From Candidatus Iainarchaeum sp. (GTDB lineage: Archaea; Iainarchaeota; Iainarchaeia; Iainarchaeales; JAGHAR01), in assembly GCA_021161405.1 (NCBI GenBank), contig JAGHAR010000116.1, positions 1-5,405 of the forward strand: a stretch of DNA of 5,405 bases. The letters run 5' to 3'. The notes under the pieces are model-generated. The model did no database searches. It was not told the DNA's origin and saw only the letters and a list, made by a program, of their open reading frames with translations. A program made the translations under genes and the position numbers. Positions 1 through 4,836 of the stretch are shown here, piece by piece (the first letter of the stretch is position 1; the number at the start of each line of letters is the position of its first letter).

Positions 1-12
1 ATCAGTGATAGC

Positions 13-489
13 ATGCTTTATGAAATTTTTATAGTTGTTGTGTTGTGTTTGGTTCCGTTTCTCGAGCTTAGGTTTGCTTTGCCTTTTGCAATAGTGGTAT
101 TGAAATTAAATCCAGCAATTGCTTTTTTAATAGCGGTTGTTGTAACAACCCTGCTTGCTCCAACAATTTATTTTGCATTAACGCATTTCCTAAAATTTGT
201 ATTGCGTTTTAGAACTATTGATAAGCTGTATGCGAGAGTAGTGCAAAACGTTGCATTGAAGGCAGAGCCGTATGTGCAAAAATTCGGTACAATCGGCATA
301 GCTACATTAGTAGCACTGCCTTTTCCTGCTACAGGCACTTATACTGCTAGCTTAGTGGCTTTTCTTTTGGCTACCGGCTATAAAAGATTATTTATTGGGA
401 ATTTTTTCGGTGTTGCAATTAGTGCAACCTTTTGGCTTTGTGTTGCATTGGGCATAAATATAGTTGCGCTGTTGCTTGGTTTAATTTAA
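13..489 (+). CDS. Small multidrug export-type (PF06695/COG2426) integral membrane protein
   Basis: A 158-residue, strongly hydrophobic protein predicted to sit in the cytoplasmic membrane. It has two hallmarks of the PF06695 'putative small multi-drug export' family. One is an N-terminal P-x-x-E-L-R segment (P15, E18-L19-R20) followed by a Pro-containing hydrophobic stretch. The other is the central ALPFPATGTYTASL segment (about 101-114), which in most members reads LPFPGTG; the first Gly is Ala here. Likely membrane spans are about 3-30 (possibly re-entrant), 34-60, 92-121 and 128-157, with a short basic loop around 61-90. The length is normal for the family. Despite the name, the transported substrate is unknown and export has not been generally shown. 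The ATG at 13 gives the usual family N-terminus, and a GTGAT at 5-9 could serve as a weak ribosome site. No in-frame stop occurs in bases 1-12, so an upstream start cannot be excluded. It ends in TAA. Confidence 0.82.
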   Translation: MLYEIFIVVVLCLVPFLELRFALPFAIVVLKLNPAIAFLIAVVVTTLLAPTIYFALTHFLKFVLRFRTIDKLYARVVQNVALKAEPYVQKFGTIGIATLVALPFPATGTYTASLVAFLLATGYKRLFIGNFFGVAISATFWLCVALGINIVALLLGLI

Positions 490-492
490 AAT
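485..492 (+). promoter_or_regulatory. Candidate TATA box for the amidohydrolase gene
   Basis: The octamer TTTAAAAT lies 23-30 nt before the ATG at 515. This is the distance expected when an archaeal TATA box drives a leaderless transcript starting at the start codon. It overlaps the stop codon of the membrane protein gene. The sequence is AT-rich, so chance occurrence is possible. The support is that the same spacing recurs before other gene starts in the window. Confidence 0.35.
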
Positions 493-514
493 GATTTTTA
501 ACGAATTGATTAGC

Positions 515-1810
515 ATGGAGCCGATTTTAATAAAGAACGCCCTGCTGAAAAACAAAAAAAGAGCAAATATAATAATAGATGGAAACAAGATAGTTGCTGT
601 ATCGAATAGCTTACACAAAGGAGCTAAACGCGGAAGAATAATTGAAGCAAGCAACAAGCTTGCAATTCCTTCCTTTATAAATGCCCATACTCATGCTGCC
701 ATGTCTTTGCTTAAAGGTTATGCAGACGATATGCCGCTTCAGGAATGGCTTTCAAAGAAGATTTGGCCGATAGAAGCAAAGCTAAAGGAGAAGGATATAT
801 ACATCGGCACTAAATTTGCATGCCTTGAGATGCTTAAAAATGGAATTACCTGCTTTAACGATATGTACTGGTATCCATGGAAGGCAGCAGAAGCTTCGGC
901 TGAATTGGGAATGCGCGGCTTTATTGGAGCGTTGTTTCTTTCCATAGGAAAGAGCAAAGAGCAGGCAATAAGGGAATTTAAAAAACAGTTCAAAAGAATT
1001 AAAGCTGTAGCAAAGAATTCAAATAATTTAATAAGGCCGACAGTAGCACCGCATGCGATCTATACAGTGGACAGAGAAATTTTAATTTTTGCAGCGGAGT
1101 TCGCTGCCAAGCACGATGTATTGTTGCATATGCATCTAAACGAAACAAAGGAAGAGGTAGACGGTTGCATAAAGGAACACAATGCTAGGCCAGCAGAGTA
1201 TTTGCATAAAATCGGTTTTTTGAGAAACGAATTGAGTGGTAAATATATTTTTGCTCATGGTGTATGGTTGAATGAGCAAGAAGCTGCTTTGCTCGGAAAG
1301 TATAGAGCAAGCGTAGCGCATTGTCCAATAAGTAATATGAAGTTAGCGGTTGGTTCAGCCCTAAATTTTAATTTGCTGGTTTCCAACAACATTAACGTTG
1401 TTCTCGGCACAGATGGCAACGCAAGCAACAATTCCCTAAATATGTTTCAGGAAATGAAGATTGCGGCATTGTTGCAAAAATTTTACTATAACGATCCAAC
1501 CAAACTAAACGCATCGCAGACATTCCAGCTAGCGACATACAACGCTGCCAATGCCTTTAAATTGAAAGCTGGAAAAGTTGCAGAGGGCTATTTAGCGGAT
1601 ATTATTTTGATAGATTTAAACGCAATTAGTATGGTGCCATCGCATAACTTAATTTCAAACTTGGTCTATTCAGCCCAAAATTCTGTTAGAGAGGTAATCT
1701 GCAACGGCAGGCTTTTAGTGGAGAATTATAAACTAATTATTGAAAAGGAAGAGAAGATAATTAATGAGGCGAGAAAAACAGCGGAGAGAATTGTAAGCAA
1801 CAGCTTTTAA
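515..1810 (+). CDS. mtaD: MtaD/DadD-type amidohydrolase (5'-methylthioadenosine / S-adenosylhomocysteine / 5'-deoxyadenosine deaminase family)
   Basis: A cytosolic metal-dependent deaminase of the COG0402 amidohydrolase group, predicted to convert an adenosine derivative to its inosine form plus ammonia, in salvage of S-adenosylmethionine by-products. Residues are numbered from the upstream ATG at 491. Metal ligands are H66 and H68 (HTH), H215 in HMHLNET and D308 in LGTDGN. Probable catalytic or substrate residues are E218, H256 (FAHG), H188 (APH) and E85 (DMPLQEWL). The DMPLQEWL...IWPIEAKL stretch (80-98) is typical of MtaD rather than of guanine deaminase. All key residues are present and the length is normal. 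I prefer the start at 515 (Met9, MEPILIKNAL), because family members begin just before the ILIKNA strand and a TATA-like box sits upstream; the ATG at 491, one base after the previous TAA, is the alternative. Exact substrate cannot be decided: methylthioadenosine, S-adenosylhomocysteine and 5'-deoxyadenosine are all possible. Ends in TAA. Confidence 0.87.
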   Translation: MEPILIKNALLKNKKRANIIIDGNKIVAVSNSLHKGAKRGRIIEASNKLAIPSFINAHTHAAMSLLKGYADDMPLQEWLSKKIWPIEAKLKEKDIYIGTKFACLEMLKNGITCFNDMYWYPWKAAEASAELGMRGFIGALFLSIGKSKEQAIREFKKQFKRIKAVAKNSNNLIRPTVAPHAIYTVDREILIFAAEFAAKHDVLLHMHLNETKEEVDGCIKEHNARPAEYLHKIGFLRNELSGKYIFAHGVWLNEQEAALLGKYRASVAHCPISNMKLAVGSALNFNLLVSNNINVVLGTDGNASNNSLNMFQEMKIAALLQKFYYNDPTKLNASQTFQLATYNAANAFKLKAGKVAEGYLADIILIDLNAISMVPSHNLISNLVYSAQNSVREVICNGRLLVENYKLIIEKEEKIINEARKTAERIVSNSF

Positions 1811-1812
1811 AC
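1805..1812 (+). promoter_or_regulatory. Candidate TATA box for the epimerase-reductase operon
   Basis: TTTTAAAC lies 23-30 nt before the ATG at 1835, the spacing expected for leaderless archaeal transcription. It includes the TAA stop of the amidohydrolase gene. No Shine-Dalgarno-like sequence precedes 1835, which agrees with a leaderless message. Confidence 0.4.
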
Positions 1813-1814
1813 AG

Positions 1815-1826
1815 TTTTTATTTTTT
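1815..1826 (+). terminator. T-rich tract, possible archaeal terminator of the amidohydrolase transcript
   Basis: T5-A-T6 directly follows the amidohydrolase stop codon. Archaeal RNA polymerase commonly terminates at runs of T without a hairpin. The tract lies between the candidate TATA box at 1805-1812 and the start at 1835, so it could end the upstream transcript without affecting a leaderless one starting at 1835. No stem-loop is visible. Confidence 0.35.
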
Positions 1827-1834
1827 CAAAATAT

Positions 1835-2356
1835 ATGTCTGCCAAAGATTATGGGTTGCGAGCAGCATTAAGAGCAGCGAATTTTAACGGAAAAAAATTG
1901 ATTTCCGGAGTAAAGCTAAAGAAACTGCGCAGAATTGTTGATGAGCGCGGCTGGCTTACTGAAATTATGAGAAGCGATTGGCCTCTCTTCAAAAAGTTTG
2001 GACAGGTTTATTTAAGTGTATGCAATCCTGGCTATGTTAAAGCATGGCATTATCACAAAAAGCAGACAGATTCTTTTGTAATTATTTATGGCAGAGCAAG
2101 AGTTGGCCTATACGATGCAAGAAAGAATTCTGAAACATTTGGAATTACAAATGAATTTATTGTTGATTCAAACAACCCAGTACTAATTCAAATCCCCCCG
2201 GGAGTGTGGCACGGCTATGAAGCATTGGGCAACGAACCAGCTTTTCTGATAAATGTGCCTGACAAACTGTACAACTACGAAAATCCAGATGAATTTAGAG
2301 AGAGGTTTAATACTAACAAAGTTAATTTCAGATGGCAGGGCAAGAAAGGCGGTTGA
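1835..2356 (+). CDS. RmlC-like cupin, dTDP-4-dehydrorhamnose 3,5-epimerase family
   Basis: A 173-residue cytosolic cupin related to RmlC/RfbC, which epimerises C3 and C5 of a dTDP-4-keto-6-deoxyhexose. Visible family features are DERGWLTEI (37-44); a GQVYLSVCNPGYVKAWHYH segment (56-74), in which H72 corresponds to the catalytic His of the canonical GLHYQ motif; K75-K76-Q77-T78-D79 entering the next strand; and IPPGVWHGYEAL (120-131). The C-terminus is FRW rather than the longer bacterial IxW-x-DP ending, so this is a shorter, divergent member; substrate specificity may differ and a sugar isomerase role is possible. The first 24 residues precede the usual family start (about S24-G25-V26) as a basic extension. 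The only other in-frame start nearby is a TTG at 1898, but the candidate promoter favours 1835. Ends in TGA, followed at once by the reductase ATG, which indicates one transcript. Confidence 0.8.
   Translation: MSAKDYGLRAALRAANFNGKKLISGVKLKKLRRIVDERGWLTEIMRSDWPLFKKFGQVYLSVCNPGYVKAWHYHKKQTDSFVIIYGRARVGLYDARKNSETFGITNEFIVDSNNPVLIQIPPGVWHGYEALGNEPAFLINVPDKLYNYENPDEFRERFNTNKVNFRWQGKKGG
2348..2353 (+). promoter_or_regulatory. Ribosome binding site of the reductase gene
   Basis: GGCGGT lies 3 nt before the ATG at 2357, within the last codons of the epimerase. It is a near match to the archaeal GGAGGT(GAT) consensus. Its presence before this operon-internal gene, and the absence of a TATA-like box at the usual distance, point to translation from a shared message. 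Confidence 0.45.
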
Positions 2357-3232
2357 ATGCTAGCCTTAATTCTTGGCGGGGGTTTTTTGGGAGAAAAAAT
2401 CGCAAGAATATTTTCCAGTGAAGGTTTCGCTGTTAGAGTTGCATCTATAGATGAGAAAGCTGATATAAAGGCGGATATAACAAAACCTGAAGAGTTGGAT
2501 GATTTATTCGCTAGCTATAAGCCAAAAATTGTTTTTCTGACTGCTGCTCTCTCTAATGTTGATTACTGCGAGCAGCACAGCAACGAAGCTTTTGAGGTTA
2601 ATGTAAATGGTACACGCAACGTTGTAGAGTTATGCAAGAAATTCAACGCTAAACTAATTTTCTTTTCCACTGATTATGTGTTTGACGGCCTGCACGGCAA
2701 CTATGCTGAGGAAGATAGACCAAATCCGATAAATGTCTATGGCCGAACAAAGCTTGAAGCTGAGAAGATAATTTTTGACTATTTAGATTCTGCGATAGTT
2801 TTGCGTATTTCTACCTTATACGGCTATAACTCCAAAGATGATAAAATGCATTTTTTGAAATGGTTATTAGCAGCCCTTACTAAAGGACAAATTGTTAAGG
2901 TTGTTACAGATCAGATAACCTGTCCAACTTTAATTGATGATGTTGCAACTGCATGTCTCAAATTAATAGAAAAACAGCAGCAGGGATTATTTCATTGCAC
3001 AGGCAGCAAAGCAATCTCACGCTATGAGTTTGCTATGCTTGCCGCTGAAAAATTCGGTTTGGATACAAACCTAATAAAAAAGGCAAAAATGCAGGACATG
3101 GATTGGGTTGCAAAAAGGCCGAAGAATTCCTCCTTAAATATTAATAAGATCTCTTCTTTGGGAATAAAGATGCGCTCTCCAGAAGATGGCTTATCTTTCC
3201 TTGCATCAAAACTAAAGGCAAGCGATTTTTGA
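2357..3232 (+). CDS. rmlD: RmlD-like dTDP-4-dehydrorhamnose reductase (extended SDR family)
   Basis: A 291-residue cytosolic NAD(P)H-dependent reductase of the RmlD_sub_bind group, expected to reduce the 4-keto group of dTDP-4-keto-L-rhamnose to dTDP-L-rhamnose. The N-terminal Rossmann fold has a Gly-rich loop LGGGFLG (6-12). LTAALSNVDYCE (61-72) and NVNGTRNVVELC (82-93) are typical of the family, as is FFSTDYVFDG (102-111) with S104/T105. The catalytic Tyr-Lys pair is Y128 and K132 in VYGRTK. RISTLYG (150-156) and CPTLIDDVA (189-197) mark the substrate-binding half, and the tail includes RPKNSSLN (254-261). Length and motifs are complete. The start abuts the epimerase TGA (TGAATG) with an SD-like GGCGGT, so the two proteins are probably made together and act in consecutive steps. 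Ends in TGA and overlaps the convergent nucleotidyltransferase frame by about 21-27 bases. A non-rhamnose 4-ketosugar substrate is possible. Confidence 0.87.
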   Translation: MLALILGGGFLGEKIARIFSSEGFAVRVASIDEKADIKADITKPEELDDLFASYKPKIVFLTAALSNVDYCEQHSNEAFEVNVNGTRNVVELCKKFNAKLIFFSTDYVFDGLHGNYAEEDRPNPINVYGRTKLEAEKIIFDYLDSAIVLRISTLYGYNSKDDKMHFLKWLLAALTKGQIVKVVTDQITCPTLIDDVATACLKLIEKQQQGLFHCTGSKAISRYEFAMLAAEKFGLDTNLIKKAKMQDMDWVAKRPKNSSLNINKISSLGIKMRSPEDGLSFLASKLKASDF

Positions 3233-3397
3233 CCATTCTTCCTCTGCTTTTCTCAACTTTTCCATTGAATCAACAGGCAACCACGGAATAGTTAGCTTAA
3301 TTCCAGCAAGCTTATTTTCCTTTGCGAGTTTTTCAAAGACATCCTTCTCAATGCTTGCTTTTCCTTCAGGAATAAATTTTATAATTTCCGGCTCCAT
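3212..3397 (-). CDS. C-terminal part of the TAG-interrupted sugar nucleotidyltransferase
   Basis: This frame is the missing C-terminus of the nucleotidyltransferase that stops at TAG 3401-3403, not an independent gene. It is in the same frame, separated by only the TAG and one ATT codon, and its MEPEIIKFIPEGK...SIEKDVFEKLAKENKLAG series is what normally follows INSGIY in RmlA/HddC-like enzymes (a family ending shared by many NDP-sugar pyrophosphorylases). D43 (counted from the ATG at 3397), in WLPVDSMEK, lies where the second metal-binding Asp of the family is expected, so the upstream fragment alone should be inactive. The ATG at 3397 is simply an internal Met of the joined protein; no ribosome site precedes it. 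The frame ends in TAG (3212-3214), followed two codons later by TGA (3206-3208). The end overlaps the tail of the convergent reductase gene. It could be a broken gene remnant or part of a protein made by readthrough. Confidence 0.8.
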   Translation of the reverse strand: MEPEIIKFIPEGKASIEKDVFEKLAKENKLAGIKLTIPWLPVDSMEKLRKAEEEWSKIACL

Positions 3398-3400
3398 AAT

Positions 3401-3403
3401 CTA
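3401..3403 (-). other. In-frame TAG within the nucleotidyltransferase frame
   Basis: On the minus strand the codons read AAC TCT GGC ATT TAG ATT ATG, then continue in the same frame with conserved family sequence. The residue expected here is Tyr (the family pattern N-S/A-G-I-Y, and GIYFY in the paralog at 4837-5405), so a single change from TAT or TAC would create the TAG. No other frame disturbance is seen on either side. Alternatives are a nonsense mutation, a sequencing error, or UAG decoded as an amino acid. Confidence 0.9.
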
Positions 3404-3940
3404 AATGCCAGAGTTTATTACTCCTTGGCCTTTTCTGCCCTTCTCTACAAATTCTGCAATCAAATTTTTTTCAAGAACAACAGAACCATACTCTGAAACA
3501 TCTTCAACCTCAACAAGAACAAGGGTTGCGATGCATTTTTCTCTTTTTGCGTTTTTATGAAATTCCCATATTTTGTTAATATCTATCTTCCATAGAGTGT
3601 CTCCGTTGCACATCAAGAAGCTTTCGCTGAACAACTTTGGATAGTTTCTTGCTGCAAGTTTCAGAGCGCCAGCAGTGCCGAGCAATTCTTTTTCCTCAGA
3701 ATAAAAAATATTGATTCCTCTGTTCTGGCCGTTATTGAAATACTCCCTTACCTTGTTGCCTAAATAACCGATCCCTAAAACAAAATTTCTGATTCCCTGA
3801 GAAGAGAGTTCTTCTATCTGCCATTCTATGATTGGCTTTTCGCATATCCTTACTAATGGTTTTGGAATTTGCTTCTCTTTTGTTATTTCACTCAACCTAG
3901 TTCCTAATCCGCCTGCAAGGATAAAAGCAGTGTTTAGCAT
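3401..3940 (-). CDS. N-terminal part of a sugar-1-phosphate nucleotidyltransferase (RmlA/HddC/GlmU-type), interrupted by in-frame TAG
   Basis: A cytosolic enzyme of the NTP_transferase family, which joins an NTP and a sugar-1-phosphate to give an NDP-sugar and pyrophosphate. Residues are counted from the ATG at 3946. Motifs are the nucleotide-binding signature LAGGLGTRL (10-18), K29 in IPKP, EKPIIEWQIEEL (36-47), LLGTAGAL (88-95), the metal-binding Asp D116 in CNGD, and FVEKGR (166-171). The frame stops at INSGI, where a further 60 or so residues are normal; those residues continue in the same frame after the TAG. Joined, the protein would be about 242-246 residues, a usual length. The start at 3940 (MLNTAFILAGG) is preferred: GGAG at 3947-3950 is 6 nt from it but directly abuts the ATG at 3946. 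The gene starts 7-13 bases after the basic-protein gene and is probably co-transcribed with it. The sugar and nucleotide are not determinable. It may be a pseudogene or a readthrough gene. Confidence 0.83.
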   Translation of the reverse strand: MLNTAFILAGGLGTRLSEITKEKQIPKPLVRICEKPIIEWQIEELSSQGIRNFVLGIGYLGNKVREYFNNGQNRGINIFYSEEKELLGTAGALKLAARNYPKLFSESFLMCNGDTLWKIDINKIWEFHKNAKREKCIATLVLVEVEDVSEYGSVVLEKNLIAEFVEKGRKGQGVINSGI

Positions 3941-3946
3941 AGACAT

Positions 3947-3950
3947 CTCC
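3947..3950 (-). promoter_or_regulatory. Shine-Dalgarno site of the nucleotidyltransferase gene
   Basis: The minus strand reads ACAGGAG, then ATG TCT ATG. GGAG has no spacing to the first ATG (3946) and a normal 6-nt spacing to the second (3940). This decides in favour of the second ATG, which also gives the shorter N-terminus usual for the family. Confidence 0.5.
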
Positions 3951-3953
3951 TGT

Positions 3954-4532
3954 TTAGCTTCGTTGAGTTTTTCCGTTGTATGGAAAGTAATATTCCCTCA
4001 ACGCTCTGCCGAATTCCTCGGCTACTCTGTTCAGTGTATCTTCGCTTAATCCGTATTTCTTGCTAAACCTTCTGCTAAGCTGTCTTGGCAGTGTTGCGAG
4101 CAATCTTTCTTCATCTTCCCTAAAAAAAGACGGCCAATTTGCCATCACTCTACTTCTTTTTCTATACTCTTTTATTCTTCTTTGCAGGTAAGCAACTCTT
4201 TCCTCCAGGAATTCAAAGATTTCTCTTCTTGCCTCTTTATTTTCTATTCCTTCTATAGCTCTTGCAGCTATGACTCGTCTTGGAGCGTCTTCAATCTTTT
4301 TTTGCATCTTCCTAATATCTCTCCTGTTTTGAAGAATAAACCAGAGAAATGTTTTGATACGTTGCAACACATTAGCTGCTTTGCCTTTTTTTTCTCTTAT
4401 CTCGCTGATTCTTTTTTGATATTCTCTTTTTACAATTCTTGCCCTCCTACGGTCTTCTCTTTTAATGCTAGCAATTGCCTTTTCTACAGCTTTTAGCGTT
4501 GTTCCTCTAGTATATTTTCTTCTGCCCGGCAT
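3954..4532 (-). CDS. Unrecognised highly basic, helix-rich protein
   Basis: A 192-residue protein that I cannot assign to a family. It has about 54 Lys/Arg (35 Arg, 19 Lys) against 26 Asp/Glu, a net charge near +28, with basic residues throughout. Residues 12-60 and 95-130 are long stretches with few helix breakers and alternating charges, suggesting coiled-coil or extended amphipathic helices. The 61-67 TFLWFIL segment is too short to span a membrane, and no signal peptide, Cys-based zinc site or nucleotide-binding loop is seen. The C-terminal third contains WPSFFREDEERLLATLP (133-149) and GLSEDTLNRVAEEFG (161-175), which looks like a small helical domain. Nucleic-acid binding or ribosome association is a reasonable inference from charge only. 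The ATG at 4532 is the only good start, and a TATA-like box lies 22-29 nt upstream. Ends in TAA a few bases before the nucleotidyltransferase gene, so it is probably the first gene of that transcript. Confidence 0.75.
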   Translation of the reverse strand: MPGRRKYTRGTTLKAVEKAIASIKREDRRRARIVKREYQKRISEIREKKGKAANVLQRIKTFLWFILQNRRDIRKMQKKIEDAPRRVIAARAIEGIENKEARREIFEFLEERVAYLQRRIKEYRKRSRVMANWPSFFREDEERLLATLPRQLSRRFSKKYGLSEDTLNRVAEEFGRALREYYFPYNGKTQRS

Positions 4533-4551
4533 GATAAAAAAACAGCGGGCA
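4523..4551 (-). repeat. Short inverted repeat enclosing a start codon
   Basis: TGCCCG at 4523-4528 and CGGGCA at 4546-4551 can pair over 6 bp around a 17-nt interval that contains the ATG of the basic protein (4530-4532). If the transcript begins at the ATG, as the TATA spacing suggests, the hairpin cannot form in the RNA and only a DNA-level role is possible. May be chance. Confidence 0.3.
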
Positions 4552-4553
4552 AC

Positions 4554-4561
4554 TATTTAAA
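4554..4561 (-). promoter_or_regulatory. Candidate TATA box for the basic protein-nucleotidyltransferase transcript
   Basis: On the minus strand the octamer is TTTAAATA, close to the archaeal box A consensus. It lies 22-29 nt before the ATG at 4532, so the transcript would be leaderless. It sits in the 30-base gap after the DUF167 gene's stop codon, and no Shine-Dalgarno-like sequence precedes the start. This is the clearest promoter in the window. Confidence 0.55.
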
Positions 4562-4562
4562 T

Positions 4563-4784
4563 TTAATTCTCTGTAATTTCCACGAGCTTTATCCTGCTTT
4601 TAAGTCCGGAAACAATCCTAATTTGAGATTTCTTAACTTTAAAATGCTCTGCCAGAAGTTTAATAACCTCTGCATTTGCCTTTACGGCAATTGCCTTTGC
4701 TTTTACACGAAGCTCTAGAAAATTTTCCTTCTCTTTAACAGAATTCTGTTTTGCATTCGGAATAACTTTAACATTGATAAGCAT
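4563..4784 (-). CDS. DUF167/YggU-family protein
   Basis: A small protein of the DUF167 (PF02594, YggU) family, widespread in bacteria and archaea and of unknown biochemical role. Residues are numbered from the upstream ATG at 4823. The family pattern is visible as INVKVIPNAKQNSV (16-29), LELRVKAKAIAVKANAEVIKLLAEHF (36-61) and KSQIRIVSGLKSRIKLVEI (65-83). Most members have a PPxDGKAN turn before the helix; here it reads AIAVKAN (44-50), so the Pro-Pro and Asp-Gly are missing although KAN is kept. Three starts are possible: ATG at 4823 (86 aa), 4808 (81 aa) and 4784 (73 aa). I prefer 4784 because it starts at the conserved strand and has a TATA-like CTTTAAAA 24-31 nt upstream, but this is not certain. 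It ends in TAA and is divergent from the nucleotidyltransferase at 4837. Confidence 0.8.
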   Translation of the reverse strand: MLINVKVIPNAKQNSVKEKENFLELRVKAKAIAVKANAEVIKLLAEHFKVKKSQIRIVSGLKSRIKLVEITEN

Positions 4785-4807
4785 GTTTGCAATATGTTCT
4801 ATATTCA

Positions 4808-4815
4808 TTTTAAAG
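4808..4815. promoter_or_regulatory. Candidate shared TATA box between divergent genes
   Basis: TTTTAAAG on the plus strand lies 22-29 nt before the ATG at 4837. Read on the minus strand it is CTTTAAAA, 24-31 nt before the ATG at 4784 of the DUF167 gene. One near-symmetrical box could therefore place leaderless transcription in both directions. For the plus-strand gene the spacing matches that at 4554-4561 and nearly that at 1805-1812. The minus-strand use depends on the shorter DUF167 start. Confidence 0.45.
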
Positions 4816-4836
4816 CTTTCCATTTCTTATTCCAAC

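Noticed and set aside
1..12. End of an upstream gene (TGA at 6-8 or TAG at 9-11)
   Set aside because: Twelve bases are too few to show a coding frame or to tell which stop, if any, is used.
739..1321. Minus-strand open frames at 739-993 and 1136-1321, opposite the amidohydrolase
   Set aside because: They lie fully inside a gene with complete catalytic motifs, have no recognisable domain and no start signal, and are by-products of the coding strand.
2354..2359. TGAATG junction as a recoded TGA fusing epimerase and reductase
   Set aside because: Both proteins have complete normal ends and starts at this point, and an SD-like site precedes the ATG; it is an ordinary tight operon junction.
3212..3397. 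A separate 61-residue gene starting at ATG 3397
   Set aside because: Its sequence is the C-terminus of the upstream nucleotidyltransferase in the same frame, and there is no ribosome site before the ATG.
3395..3410. Frameshift as the cause of the split nucleotidyltransferase
   Set aside because: Both halves are in the same frame (the ATGs at 3946 and 3397 differ by a multiple of three), and removing only the TAG restores the family sequence.
3828..4496. Plus-strand open frames at 3828-4049 and 4182-4496
   Set aside because: They are opposite the nucleotidyltransferase and the basic protein. The second is a Ser/Phe/Cys-rich translation, as expected from the complement of Lys/Arg/Glu-rich codons.
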